Below are positions 22,976-36,149 of a DNA stretch of 64,000 nucleotides, piece by piece. The first letter of the stretch is position 1. Every line of letters starts with the position of its first letter. The notes below the pieces were generated by a model that was not told where the DNA came from, ran no database searches, and saw nothing but the letters and a program-made list of their open reading frames with translations. Source of the DNA: Tamarix chinensis (lineage: Eukaryota; Streptophyta; Magnoliopsida; Caryophyllales; Tamaricaceae); assembly GCA_030549775.1 (NCBI GenBank), contig CM060175.1:1178564-1242563 (forward strand), written 5' to 3'. Made by a program: the position numbers and the translations under genes.

Positions 22976-25376
22976 AAACTGATGTTGCCCTTGGTTTCCT
23001 TATCCTTTAGTTGAATCATTATCTCCTTTTCCTTCTCCCATTCTTAGCTTTAGTTTTACCTTTATTCTCTATGGCATGGAAAGGTTAATGTTTTGAGAAA
23101 GGTTAAAGATCTTAGTTTTCGGTTTTTAATTTTAGTTGTGAGAAAAGGTTGTGATTTGCCATTTTTTCTCCTTCGTCTTAAGGCTTCTTTTCTTTTTTTA
23201 TTATGTTTGAAAATGGAGTTTTAATGCCTTTTGTTCTTGAATCTCTTAGGAATCAAGGTCTTTATAGATAGTGACCAACTTATAAGTATTTTTTGCTAGA
23301 AGAATTGCTTGGAGGTAATACATCCTTGTCATTCATTTGAATATGGCCTTTCTTTTATCATTATTAATCTATGTTCTTAGTGTGTTTCGGTGTTGATCAT
23401 AAGTTAATTATATTATTATATTCAATCACATGGTAAGGTTTCCTTCATTATAATTTAAGTATGCCAGAAGTTCCATATTATTATGCATGATTTTGTTAGT
23501 TTTTGGCATGATTTTGTTAAATACCAATATTATCATGTATCCATGTGATTCTATGTGTGTTGTATGTTTTTTTATGTTTTTTTATAAAATAAAAGCATGC
23601 TAGTATTAATATGGTAAATTTGGGTGAAACTTTGGTATGTGAGTTGAGGTATAGGTGCAATTTTTTTTTGACAAGTACGTCGATTTGTTGTACTCATTAA
23701 CTAGTTGTGTGAACAATCAATCAATATGCGATTTTTGATCGATTGGTTGGAAGATTAGTCGATCAGTTTGCCAAATCTATTGACTAATTACTTTGAGATA
23801 AGAGCGGTCTAGTTTTTACTTAGACCAATAGACCGATTTGGTCAAACCCATTAGTTAATTTCCTATGAATAGTCTATCAGTGAGACCAACTAGTTAACTA
23901 GTTTGCTAGTTTTCTTTTCTATTTAGGTTTGGTGGGAAAATACTAGTTGGCTAATCTCAAAGAAAAATCGGCCCCTTTACCTATATTCTGCCATGTTTGT
24001 TTCTAAATTATTGTTCTTCCTTTAGGCCTCCTATGTTAATGTTTTAATATAATTAAAACATTTTAATCTTGATTCGAACCATGTTTACCCTAAATTTAAC
24101 ATGGATATAAATGATGATATTTGGGCCTTGATTTGGGTAAGTTTTATGTCACTTTTGAGCACTCAATTAGTGCCTTATATGTCCTCTGATATGTTATTTG
24201 TTATCATTTGGAAAAACTAATTTTGGATATTAATGAAATTAATTGCTATTTTTGTTATCAACTGGTAATTATAATTAACGTACTAAGATTTCATTCAAGC
24301 ATTTTTCTCTTACTCTTGGTGTAGCTAGCCAAGAGTTAGTGGGTAGGTCACCTTGGGTTTTTATATTTTCACTTGTATATATTTTCTTCTCTACTTTATT
24401 GCATTAAGTATGAGGGTATGAGCATACATTTGAGGTATAGGAATATACTATGGTAGGCTAGCATGGCATCAATGTCTAGTATGAATGGGTGATGTATCCT
24501 AATACAAGCCCTTGCAACAGGTATTCCCAAAGAAAAGCCCCTTTGATGTATCTTGACCCTATGTGGTATTCCCAATTTTTTGTGTATGCTACCATGACTT
24601 TCATTCATGGTGGAGAATTTGGTGAAGTAGAATGGATTATCTTAATAATTGGGAATTATGTAGTCACTAAAGGAAGATTATTATAATATGGTTACATTAT
24701 GCAATTTCAATGCAAGATCTATATTATTCTATGATTTTCGTATGAGTGTGCCTTTATTATATTTCTATCATTAGCTTGAGTGATTTATTATGTTAGTAAG
24801 CATACCACTATGCTACTATGTAACTTTATTATGCAACATGATCCCTTACCAAGTTTTAGTTAATATGATCTACCAGTAATTTACCTTACTAATACCATAG
24901 TTGCGTGGTCACTATGATGATCTGGCATCTTGTTCATTAAGTGTAAGATGAAGTCCAAGATGATATCGTGGGAAACTAACTAGCCATTGCTTGGGGTTTG
25001 AGAGTTACCATCATGTTTAGTAAGGAGTTAGTCTAACCAAATTGATCTAACTTTTCCCACTACATTTGTTTTTTTTTGCAATTATTTAAATTCTTAGCTA
25101 TGATTTTTGTATTTTGATTTTGTAAAATCTCATACTCCCTTCTATCTATATTATTGTTATTCTAATCACTGTCATTATTAGTATTGTTATATTCTTAGTA
25201 AAGTAAGCATTATTTAGTAGTTTTTCAATTTTAACTTGTATTAGGTATAGGCTAAGTGATGATCATACCTCTTTCTTAGTTGATGTAGTGATAATATTTC
25301 TCAAATTTGCTTTTAAAAATGGTTCCACATCATCTTTAAAATAAAAATTGTTTGGCTAAAATTTGGGGATATTACA
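22976..25376 (+). mobile_element. LTR-like sequence ending GGGGATATTACA, probably a truncated long LTR
   Basis: The right end reads ATTTGGGGATATTACA (25361-25376), the terminal form of the long gypsy LTRs in this window. The interior has no protein-like frame. It includes an odd run near 23690-23910 in which 'GATTGGT', 'AGTCGATCAG' and 'ACTAGTTAACTAG'-type palindromic phrases recur. No TGTAA start or target duplication was found on the left, where it abuts the Athila LTR end, so the left end may be truncated. The element type is inferred from the terminus and base composition only. Confidence 0.45.
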
Positions 25377-27220
25377 CCAGCTACATTAATAGGTCTTATT
25401 ATTGAACTTAGTATTTAAAACAATATCTTTAAACTCCTATGTAACCCTTATATGATAAGAAAGGTCTTATGAGAATTTTATAGGTAATATACCCATAAAA
25501 TCACACACAAATCAAATAGAAAAATGAAAAACACCATTAATACCCTTAACAAGTTTTATCATAGGATGCTCTACTTTCATCACACCAAGATTAGCACTCA
25601 ACAAAGGCTTAACATTATAAAATTTAAGGATTTAATTGCAATGTATATTTCACACATAAATACAACATATATGTATAAAGTAATAATATGGATCAAAATA
25701 TACAATGCATTAGTCACATCAAGACTCGTCCTCACTAAAGATGTCTTCTATTCCCCCCCTCAAGTTAATAGGTATAGATGTATATACATTCATTCATGTA
25801 GGTGAGATACAATAGGATAAAAATAGCAAGCAAATCACAATATAACCAAATATAATTTCATTTTTTTGTTCATAAAAAACTTAGGAAAGATATCAAATAC
25901 TTTCCAAATGGATCAAGCCAAATACTTAACTCTTATGACTAATCTTTAAAAGATCAAAGATTGCCTATCTCAAGAATCAAATAGGACTTTATTATAGGTT
26001 GTAATAGGGTTAAGATATAATGGGTATGGAGTATTCTAGGATTGTGGTTCTAAAAGGCCAATAAATAATGGGACATTAATAAGTACATAGAATATAAGAA
26101 TCAATTCTAAATTCTCAGTAACTAACAATAATTACCTCAACATTACTAAAAACTAGAAAAATGAGATACTCAAACGATAGAACATGAATAACTCTCTCAA
26201 TGTCATCTCCATATCTCCTTTATCCCTTATGTTATATTGCGTTTTTTCTTTTTTAAAACAAATAACTAAAGATAAAACAATTAACATATTATATATCCAC
26301 CACCAAATGTAACCAACTTCTTTCCCAACACAAATACATATATCTCCTCAACATATTATCATGTACACAACAATGATATCTTCACAATATAATGAAATAA
26401 TCCTCTTTCACTAGGTCAAGGAAAGAGTAACGATAAGGCCCATGGGTTGTATAATGTGTGTAGTGAAGAATTTTTTTTTCAATATATAAACTCAAAGGGG
26501 CTACAATGTGGTTTACAACCTATGCACATAATTTATGATGCAAGCCATTTGGTTATGTGGTGGAAAATCTTTTATTGTTTTTATCATTTTGTCAATCAAG
26601 TTATATTTTGAATATAGGTTTGGACTATCACAAGAGTAACTTTCACTAAGAGTCCATTAAAAAAGTTATGACAAGTAATTTAATCAAATTATTTTAATGT
26701 ATATGAGGTTCGCAAAGAAATTTAAAGCTAACACATAAAGATTATTGCATGTGAATTCAATAAGAAAATAAGGCATATGTCTCACAAAATCACTATAGGA
26801 GGTGATGAATCTCAACTTATAATGTTGGTGGTTCAAAAATTATACAAGTTCTTGCTCCATTAACATATAAACATATAAATATGTGTTCCCTACTTTTAAT
26901 ATAACACAAGAAAAAAATCATCTCAATTTATCTTAGTGTAATGGTCCTTTTTTAGTTAGATATCAAAGATATAATCATCATTAACCATTTAAGGACTCCT
27001 ATGAGCCTAAGCATAATAAAAATATCGACTATTTTGTTTTTATATATTTTGTTAAAAAAATGCAAAATTAAGCAAGAACCCACTAAAATATGCAAGCTTA
27101 CAAAAACACCCACACCCCTACACTTAAATCACATATTATCCTCAATGTGTAGAAGAGTATAGCAATACATAATAAAATCATGGATATTTAAATAATAAAA
27201 AAAGGTAGGGATCCGTTCTG
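25377..27220. other. Decayed non-coding 3' region of Athila-type element 2, with a possible copia remnant
   Basis: There is no recognisable protein. Near 27100-27160, on the minus strand, a 'CATTGAGGATAATATG' phrase is followed by 'GATTTAAGTGTAGGGGTG'. This pair is typical of the region after integrase in Athila/Tat elements. At 25752-25770 the plus strand reads 'TATTCCCCCCCTCAAGTTAA', which on the minus strand resembles the AACTTGAGGGGG tract before the 3' LTR of copia elements. This could mark a small copia fragment between 25377 and 25770. Both calls are tentative. Confidence 0.4.
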
Positions 27221-28600
27221 CCATTTTAGGTTACCTCCCAAATAACACTTGTTTTTATGGGTTCAGCTTAATGCAACCTCGTGTACTCACTCAAGGTGGA
27301 TGCTTCCTATAGAGGCACTTCTTTAATGTTATGTTTTATGAATGACACATAGTAGGGCTTAAGCTTGTGAACATTCACATTAAATTCATTCACTTTTTTT
27401 TTGCTTAAGATATGTATACATTATGAGGGAGAACATCTGTAAAAGTAAAAATCCCAATGCATCCATATTATAACTAATGAAAATAATTAAAGTCAAGAAT
27501 GGTCTTTTTGAGCTACCACAAATGAATTTCCATAAATAATCTTTTATCTTCTCTTTATACACCATATAGCTTTAGAATTCATCATCGTTTATTTCTTCAA
27601 GCCCATGAAGTTGTATATTCTTATGTGTTCTAGAAATCTCTATACTCATGTTTAGGTTCATTAGAACTTATCATGCCTTGTGCTCCAACTCCATGGGTAC
27701 ATGGCATGTTTTTCCATAAAAAAAATGAAACAGAGACATACCTATGGGAATTTTCTAAGCATTCCTATAATAATCCAAGGCATCATCCAATTTTTGGCTC
27801 CAATCCATTCATTTTAGGGTCATAAACCTCTATAGTTTCTTCTTTATTTCTCAATTAGTGACTTCAAATTTCCTACTAGTTTTAGGGTGATTGGGTGTAG
27901 AAAATTTATATGTGATCCTATACTTGCATAGCAAATCTCCGTTTGTCCAATTGCAAAGCTAAGATCCCTCATCACTAATGAGCACTCTATGCTTACCAAA
28001 CCTAGAAAATATGTGATAGTATAGGAAAACTTAACTACATGAGAGTAATTAGTACATGTGGACATTCCTTCCATCCATTTGGAAACATAATCCATGACAA
28101 GAATAATATAGAAATAACCCTTAGAACATGAAAATGGACCAAAGGAATTAATGGATCACACATAAAAAATTAAAACTGTGATAGTATTTAAGGGTATTTG
28201 ATATTTAAGAACACTTTTACCTAATCTCTAATACATTTCACATATAATGTAATAAGTGTTAGCATCTCTAAAAAGTGTAGTCTAATAAAAACCAACTTCA
28301 AGAAACTTAAAGGTAGTCTTTTGGGAACTAAAGTGTCCTACCCAATGCAAAGTATGAAAGTATGATAAAATATGCTCAAATTTAGATTAAGGCACACATC
28401 TCCTCACTACAACATAAACACCAAATCTCCACAGATACACGTAATCAAAAACTTATTGATATGCCTCCTTTCTATTATTAGCTCTCATATATTGTGGCAT
28501 GTCAGTAGGTAGCTTATGAATAACAAGATAATTCATATGGCATAAAAAAATGATTTGCCTATCTGTATCCCAAAGAATTTCTCATGCGAGAAATTTTAAA
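27221..28600 (-). pseudogene. Athila-type integrase (element 2)
   Basis: The minus strand shows integrase blocks in order. First come GHFSSQKTTFKFLEVGFY near 28290-28340 (zinc-binding region) and MDYVSKWMEGMSTC at 28050-28095 (catalytic core start, the 'AVDYVSKWVEA' block). Then come a VLISDEGS block near 27960 and TPNHPKTS..FEVTN near 27850-27880 (normally PYHPQTSGQVEVSN), followed by IGMSLFHFFYGKTCHVPMELEHKA near 27660-27730. The order and wording are diagnostic of the Athila lineage. Multiple stops and frameshifts leave only an 83-codon open piece. Confidence 0.8.
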
Positions 28601-30451
28601 TCAACAATATCGATTACCCATCTTAAATCTTGTGATTCAAATGATCTACCATTATGTTCTCACTCCTTTTGGTATCCTTGACATTCACATCAGACTCTTA
28701 TAGTAGAAGGACCTATCATAAAAATAGTTTCTTTGCATATGTATTAGATAATAGATACTTCAACACTATATAGTGAGTGAAAATGGTAAATTTAGTTTGA
28801 ATCAATAATGATATAAAATTTTCAAGAGTAAATACCATAGTTAGTATTCCTTTCTTGTCAATGGAGTAGTTCAACTCAGCATCATTGAGAGTCCTTGAAT
28901 CATTGTAGATGGTGTATGGATTTTTTTTCCTTTTGTTGTTCCAAGAGTCTACTAATTGCGTAGTTAGATGCATCACAAATGAGCTCACATGATAGTGAAA
29001 AATGATGTGGTACCATTATTAGAGAAGTAGTCAAGAGCCTTTTCAACTTGTTAAAACCTTGATGGAACTCCTCACTCCATTTGAATGTCATTTGTCAAGA
29101 GAGGTGTCAATGGTCCTATAATGATGAAGTAGTACTTTATAAACCTAGGATAAAAACTTGTATGTCTTAAAAAATAATGCACCTTTCCCACAAAACTAGG
29201 AGCGGGAAAGTAACACACATCAATGATTTAGGTTTTATCAACCTCTAGCCCCTTAGATGAGATAATATGACCAAGTACAATTCCTTTTCTCATATTGAAA
29301 TGACACTTCTACTAATTAAGCACAAGGCTATGTTCTTCACATCATTTCAATGTTAAATTTTATATTCAATACAAGATTTACAAGTATCACCAAAGACCCT
29401 AAATTCATCAATAAAATTTTTAATAATTTATTTTTCTATGTAATTGGAAAATACACTAACCATAGATCGTTAGAATATACCCAAGGCATTATATAGCTTG
29501 AATGGCATGAATCAATAGGTGAATGTTCCAAATGGATATGTGAAGGTTGTTTTATCTTTATCCTCCCTTGTTTTATGAATTTAGTTGTGACTACAGTACC
29601 TACCAAGGAAGCAATAGTAAGAATGAACAATGAATCTATTAAATATTTAATCAATGAAAGGTAGTGGTGATTAGTATTCTCTTGTTATTGTATTTACCTT
29701 CATATAGCTAATGCATACTTGGTATCCCATCATTATCATTTATTGCACAAGATCATTATCTTCATTCTTCACTATTATGTCCCCCAACATTTTAGGCACC
29801 TCTTGAATATGTACCACGTATTTAGAATCTTAGATGCGGAAGATGAATTTACAATACAAAATCTTGATGGTCTCTTTCTTCCATACCTTCATCATTAGAG
29901 TATTAAGCCTATGTTGAACATCCCTAGTAGGATTTTCCCTAGCGTCAAGAATTATGTGATGAACACAAATAATAGGGTTTATTCATTTGATATCTTCTAT
30001 ACTCCATCTAATAAAGTCTTGTGAATATTATGAAATCTTAAGAGCTTCCTCTCTTCATCTTGTATTAACTTTGAACATATGATTACTGGAAGTGTATCAT
30101 CATCTCCTAAGTAAACATACTTAAAGTGATCTGGTAACATCTTGAATTCCAAAATGAGGGATTGAATTAGAGAATGAATAGGCTTGCTACTATTTAAGGG
30201 AATAAAAAAAAGGAGGGAAACCATATAGATATAGAGGGTTTTTCTCCATGGAAGCTGCAACATGCACATGATGTAGTGAGAATATCACTTCCCTTTTCCT
30301 CCAATCCCAAGCTCTTCATAAGAGTGGTAGTTATTGTGCCATCTTAGTCCTACTCAAAGTCATACTGTAGCAAGAGATCAATAATGTCAATATTATAACA
30401 AGAATGATCATTTATGGGGTACCTCATAGAATCAAAGATGTTGAAGCTTAT
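28601..30451 (-). pseudogene. Athila-type reverse transcriptase and RNase H (element 2)
   Basis: From right to left on the minus strand, LSCYNIDIIDLL-like protease-RT linker sequence lies near 30360-30390. YVYLGDDDTLPVIICSKL at about 30070-30120 is the Athila 'YAYLGDN.TLPVIIS' block just before RT. The RT catalytic region near 29400-29430 reads FIDEF in place of FMDDF, losing one catalytic aspartate. KCHFNMRKGIVLGHIISSKG lies near 29270-29330, and the RNase H connection FHQGFNKLKRLLTTSLIM..CDASNYAI at 28950-29090. SRTLNDAELNYS..KKGILTMVFTLENF continues at 28790-28910. The frame is interrupted repeatedly, and the upstream end is cut by the solo LTR at 30452. Confidence 0.82.
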
Positions 30452-31279
30452 TGTAACACTCCCAAAATTTACTACTAAATTTTTTTGTTTTAGTATAATT
30501 TGAGCCGAAGGAAATATAGTAAATTTCAAGGATGCTACCACCATACTTAGTACAAGACCGATATCCTTCCACCATTCTAGTACCAAGTGCAAAGGTTTAA
30601 AAAGAAAATAACCAATTTTAGACAAAACAATGGTTACAAAACTATATTAAAGTAGCACTTCAAATACATTACAAGAATAAAATACACTATTAGTGGTTAT
30701 AGAAGAAGGATCATTAAACAAGGGATTATAAAGTTTAAAGGAAAACCCTAAAAGCTTCCCCAATAGTCCTACGCTCTTAACTCGAAAGGAAGGCTTGAAT
30801 CGCACCTATGGGCTAACCTACAAAAGACATTGCCTATTGAATAGGCAGGGGCCCACAAAAAGAATCCTTTAGTGCTACAGTACTGAGTAACCCTTTATAC
30901 AGAACTAAAAGATAGGGCCTACATGTAACATATCAATTCAATCATATGAACAGTAGATTACATAATTCATAGAAATAAATACAATAAACATTTATATGGA
31001 CTCATACTTCAAGAATCATATATCACAAGATACATTCACTTAGCATTTCCGGCAATTACCAAGAGAGCATCCAAGTGAAGCTCTTTGTAGTATAATTAAA
31101 AGTCCAACCTCATAATTAGTTGATACACACCACCATATAATTCAAAGGCAGGCACCCTGGGCCTGTATTATGTCATAATAAGAAGTCATAACAGTATATT
31201 CCACATTTTCTAGACTTGAGCCATTAATTAGATATTATTCATAATCATCTTTTGAATTATTTCGATGTGAGTACAGAGA

Positions 31280-31680
31280 CTCTACTATTATAGCCGATGG
31301 AACAGAAATAACTACTCCAGAGTAGAAAGAACCTGGCTACTATTATAGCCAGTGGAACGGTCTCTAGGGCAAAATGCTCCTACCTAATATTTTAGCTGGT
31401 GGAACAAAAATCATCCAAAGTCTCATCCTAACCCACATGATGTTCCAATGTAAGTAATTAGTATCATTTTTATGAATTATTATCATCCAAGGTTTGACAT
31501 TATTGATCTTGGAACACCCACTATTATAACTGGTGAAATGGGAATACTACTCTAGGGTAGAATGCACCTGGTCACTATTATTGTCGGTGGAATAATCTCT
31601 AAGGAAAAACACTCCTGATAACTAATTTAGCTGATGGAACGACAATCATCCTACCTAGGCTTGGCTTAGTGATTGTCCAC
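31280..31680 (-). repeat. Palindromic motif array in LTR copy 3
   Basis: Six degenerate copies of 'CTACTATTATAGCCGATGG' lie near 31284, 31336, 31386, 31511, 31571 and 31619. They again form two triplets, each followed by 'TTCCAATGTAAGTAATTAGT'- or 'TCCACTTTAAGTGATTAGT'-like phrases. Conservation of the layout in the oldest copy shows it is ancestral to the family. Confidence 0.75.
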
Positions 31681-32769
31681 TTTAAGTGATTAGTGTTATT
31701 CATTTCTTATTCAATAAGTAACCCCCACATGCACACCCCAACAGGCACTCTTGACTTATTACCACTGTACCAACCCAGAATTCTTGAATAACCCTATCCC
31801 TTAACATAAGACCTCTACACTCTCAAAAATTCTAGGACCCCATACACCATCCACCATACTCACCAAATTTAGAACCCCCACATATATGGGTCAAGGTCTG
31901 CTTCCCATTTTTCGACCTATGCTTACCATCACCTACTAGGGTTTTTGCTTGAAACCATAATCTAGCTTATGTGGCCCTAACTTCTCCTCTTCTTTCTCAG
32001 CCCACATTCTCCCTTGATTTCCACACAATCACCATACTCAACCCACTCTAACCCTCATAGCCTAATTCCTCAACCTTTCCCCAAAATACCTCTATCCTTA
32101 GGGATTCCCCCCAAACCCTAGTTAATACTCCCATGCTCATTTTCATCAACCCATATACTAACTCTTTCTTAAGTACACCAATCACCCAAAATACACTTTC
32201 CTCCCCATGGTCAACCCTCAAATTAGATTTCCCCAGGTAAGCTTTTCTCCCATGCAAAGCTCACACTCCCAATGGAAGATTTTCCCCAATTCTTCATTTT
32301 ATTAATTTTCTCCCTTTGTTTTCTCAACTATGCTTCTTAATACTATTAGGGCATTTCCTCCACTTCTCCTTACTCATTCCACCCTCTTTATTTATTTTAG
32401 TTCACCACAACCACTCAAACCCACCTAAGCCCTCTAAGCATACAAGTCATACATCTCAATCATACATAAGAACATGTCGGCCATACAAGTTATATCATAC
32501 ATATTACACATAATGCCAATCATGCTCAACATACTTTAGCTCCTTAAAAGCCAAGTTGTCCACACATACACTTAGCTTACATTCACACAAGGCATACTAA
32601 TACATCCATACATATGAGATTTATAACCTAACCCAAGCCTTAACCATATCCTTACAATACACATGATTATACTTAAATAGGCGATACTAAGCCCATAAAC
32701 CCTTATTCCATTATTTAACAACACTTATGACTTATTATGAATGTTTACTAGATCAATTGTCATGTTAAA

Positions 32770-33190
32770 TGCAAAATTACCGATTTACCCTTTCTTACTT
32801 ACAAAATTACTAAAATACCCTTCTCTATTGCTAATATACTAAAATGCCCTTTTACTTTCCAAATTACTATAATACCCCTCTTACTTGTAAAATTACCAAA
32901 TTACTCTTCTTACATATAATATTATTGACCCTTATTACTTGTAAATTTACCAAATTTCCCTTCTTACTTATAAAGTTACCAAAATACCCCTCTTTGTTGT
33001 AACTTTACCAAGTTACCCTTTTTAGTTATTAAATTACCAAAATACCCTTAGCATAAAATATTTAAACCTATGGCCCACATGCATGATTTAACACCACAAA
33101 ACCCTTATTATTTATTATTAACACCTATTATCACCTACCATGAACATTTATTTAGGTCTCTCCCTATATATAATAAAAATTACTAAAATA
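32770..33190 (-). repeat. AAATTACCAAAATACCC minisatellite in LTR copy 3
   Basis: About 15 imperfect units of 20-35 bp of the form 'ttacttataaaattaccaaaataccc'. It is the reverse-complement counterpart of the longer array at 20215-21130 in copy 2. Confidence 0.75.
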
Positions 33191-33719
33191 CCCCTAGGAC
33201 TCATATTAGCATTATTTATACTACAAATGACCATATTTACTTTTCATGACATATATATGCGACTATTATCATTTTTAGCATCACAAGTCCCTTCTTTAAC
33301 TACCATTTCTACACATGTCACATTTCATCCAATATAACATGCTTTTCATTCTATCTTCCAACATACATTACAATCTTGATATGCTCAACAATAAATAATA
33401 CACACACAAACGCATGCCAAAACACTAGTGTGCTAACATACTTAAATTCACACATTTTAATAGGGTATAATAGTTACCTTATTTCCAGTAATAACCAAAC
33501 TTTTCCAATACCTTAGTTTAGGAGTTTATGCTTTGATTAATAAAAATTGCACCTAAAAATAATATCAAAAGTAACATATTATTAGAAGGTAATTAAAAGA
33601 ATATTTTTTTATCAAAATTTCTTATTAAATACTATTACTAACTATATTATACCTCAAAGATTTTTTAAATAGCCTTAAAATGGTGGAGCAACACTTACAC
33701 TACATATGAAGTGTGGGTT

Positions 33720-34900
33720 GCATGCACGAATAGAGGAAAGAATAGGGAAAGGGACATTTAGACGAGGAGGGGGAAGCCTTAGGTAAAGGGTTTTAGGGAG
33801 TGGTGGAGGGGAGTTGAGGTAGTGGTTAGGTGTAGGACCAGTGGCAAGGTGTAGGTGGTGGCTAGGGGTCAGGGAGTGAGGGCTTAGTGTGGTGGGGATG
33901 GTGGCTAGAAAGGAGGATCAAGGAAGGGAAAAGGAGAGGAAGAAGAGAAAAAGAAGATGAGAAACAAAGAGTATACAAGGGGATTTTAGGTAAGGTGAGG
34001 TAGGGAGGTGGTAGGGGGATGTCAAAAGATTGAGGGGTGGCCCTAGAAATCATTGAAGGTGGCATGTAGGGAGGAGGGATGAGAGGAGAAAGAAGGAAAA
34101 AGGAGAAGGATTGGCTATAGGTGGAGGGCTTAGGCTAATAGGAGTTATACAAGGAGGAAGTAAGGGAGGTAGGGGAGTCAATGTGGTGTTTAGTTTGGTG
34201 ACAAAGAAGGTGGATAGGGGTAGTGAAGCAAAAATAGGGTAGAAGAGAAAGGGAAGACGAAAGAGGGATCAATAGGGGAGAAAGAAAGCTCAAAGGGGAG
34301 AGAGATGGAGCAGAGGAGAAGAAGAGAATGAGAATAAAAAGAAAAGGGAGGTGAGGAGGCAGACATGTAAAGAGTTAGGTGGGTGTAGGGGGAGAGGATT
34401 CATGTGGTTGGTAGGGGGAGACGAAAAAAGGGGCATACAATGGAGTTGTATGGTTAAAAATGGAAGGGAAAGGGACAAGAGATAGAGAGATTAGGTTGAG
34501 GTTGTATAGGTGTAGAGGGGGAAGAGTTGTAGGTAAGGTGTAGGGCTGGCATAGGGGCCCATTTATCTCAATGTGTAAGGAGGAGAAGGAAAGGTAGGAC
34601 AGGTGAGGGAGAAGAAAAGGGTAATAGGACAATCCGAGCAAGGGAGAGGGGTAAAAAAAGGGGATGTTGGGATGGCCCGATAGGGGGAAAGAAGGAGAAG
34701 AAAGAAAAGGAAGGAGAAGGATAATGGCACAAGACTAGGCTAGTGGGGAAGAGGAAGAGAAAGGGTAGCCTAGTAGGAAAAAAAAGAAGGAGAAGGCCGG
34801 TTGGGCCATGAGGAAAGAAGGAAAAGAAAGAAGAGTAAAACGGAAGGAAAAAGGAAGAAGATAAAGGAAGAAAGAAAAAGAAAAAGAAAAAAGGGGAGAA
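33720..34900 (-). repeat. Purine-rich low-complexity section of LTR copy 3
   Basis: G/A-rich sequence (GGTAGGGG, AGGAGAAG and similar phrases) homologous in position and composition to 12640-13760 (copy 1) and, complemented, 18355-19560 (copy 2). The serine/proline/leucine-rich open frames on the minus strand (for example 34375-34641) are compositional artefacts. Confidence 0.75.
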
Positions 34901-35166
34901 GAAAATAATTTTTAGTGTTAGGATTAGAAATTATTTAAATGGTGAAATTATTTAATAAATTAATTTATTCAAAATTTAAGGTATTAATTTAAGAGAATTT
35001 TTAGTCAACATATGGGTTTGGGAATTTATTTAAATAAAAAGAGAATAATAAAATAATAAAATATTTATTTTTATTTATTAAAAAATCATATCCATTTTTA
35101 TATATCAAAAGTCCACAAAATAATTAAATTAGTAATTTAATATTATATTATTCTAAATAAGGGTTA

Positions 35167-35540
35167 ATTATCAAATTCCATGGTAAGAGAACAAGTATAA
35201 ATATCTATCTTTGTGTTATTAGTTCTCATGAAATAAGAGCAAGGAAATTAAAATTGAGCCACTATCATCCATATCCAATGCATATCCATAGGAAAGATAA
35301 GTATACAAACCTACTCAAGAATATGTTCTACAATCTCCTTACGTAATGCATTAGAATGATCAAGAAGTTGAATGATAACAATTATCTTTCTTAAGCTCTC
35401 CTAAACCTAAGGATAAATCAATAGAATATGACATGACATTAAAATATGCTCCTTAGTCTAATATGGCACCTTAGAAATTACACATAAAATAGTGAAGCTT
35501 CCGAGAAAGTTGCTATTTTGAGGTAGCATCCTTTGTATGA
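35167..35540 (-). pseudogene. Athila-type protease fragment (element 2)
   Basis: The minus strand reads LPQNSN-like and GSFTILCVIS near 35470-35520, equivalent to LPPKLKDPGSFTIPC.IG of Athila. Further on come a region corresponding to ..RGIVEDVLV near 35310-35340 and phrases matching PVDFVVLDMDED..VP near 35250-35300, then LTMEF just before the solo LTR. The active-site DLGAS segment is too decayed to read. It continues across the inserted LTR into the linker at 30.45 kb. Confidence 0.7.
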
Positions 35541-36149
35541 TAATAGACAATTTCTCACACATCCTTACCACTTCCTTCTCTTATAGTATCTTCCTTGTAG
35601 TGCCCAACACCTTTAATAACTTTTCATATTTGGTTACTTGTTTAATAGCCTTTATAAGTTTAATATTGATGTTAACGATCTTAAATGTGTCAAATATGAA
35701 TCGATCAATCTCATCTTTAATTGATTTAGATATAGTACAAGGAAAATAAGTAGAAGAAATGAGGTTAGTAATAACAAAATTTTTAATGGCAGAGAGCTTT
35801 CCATAAAATATGTAGTTAGGTTTCTACATGTTATCCTTTTTTCTTCTTCAATATCTTCTTCCAACTACTCTAAGACTCCTTTAGACTTGTTTAGAGAATT
35901 CAAAAAAGTTCTATCTCTCCTTGTTAATACTACACTAGCAAACTCAAAGTTACCATGTGAATTAGGTATGGTGCTATATGGAAGTCTCTTATGATCATGT
36001 AATTGGTTAACCTTATTCACTACATTGGCTAAATGTTTTTCTATCATTGTTGATTAACTTTTAGTATTTGCCACCCTCTTATTTTTGATCAATTGAATTT
36101 ATTTAGCTAATTTTGTCCTTTTTTCAAAACCTGAAACACCTTGTGGTGT
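35541..36149 (-). pseudogene. Athila-type gag C-terminus and gag-protease linker (element 2)
   Basis: A 60-codon minus frame (35865-36047) contains KRLPYSTIPNSHGNFEFASVVLTRR. This corresponds to the Athila G.LPS.T..NP...V.AITLRSG segment downstream of the nucleocapsid. The next frame (35652-35864) includes EEDIEEEKR, and a further frame resembles the FLE..KKL.INIP..EAL.QMP.YAKFLK segment before the protease. The right end is interrupted by the LINE at about 36150. Confidence 0.68.

Larger units (their letters stand above)
30452..35166 (-). mobile_element. Solo LTR (long Ty3/gypsy type), minus orientation, copy 3
   Basis: The unit of about 4.7 kb starts TGTAACACTCCC and is aligned along its length with copies 1 and 2 (terminal block, 'gtaccaagtgcaaagg', 'tactgagtaaccc', the palindrome array and the purine-rich section). 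The flanks are CTTAT (30447-30451) and ATTAT (35167-35171), a target duplication with one mismatch. It separates the protease (35.2 kb) from the protease-RT linker (30.45 kb) of the same Athila-type element. CpG sites are almost absent, so it is the oldest of the three copies. The right boundary is less certain than the left. Confidence 0.8.

Noticed and set aside
34290..34641. Serine/proline/leucine-rich minus frames of 62 and 88 codons
   Set aside because: Same LTR purine-rich section in copy 3; no domain, and the frames are not conserved in the other copies.
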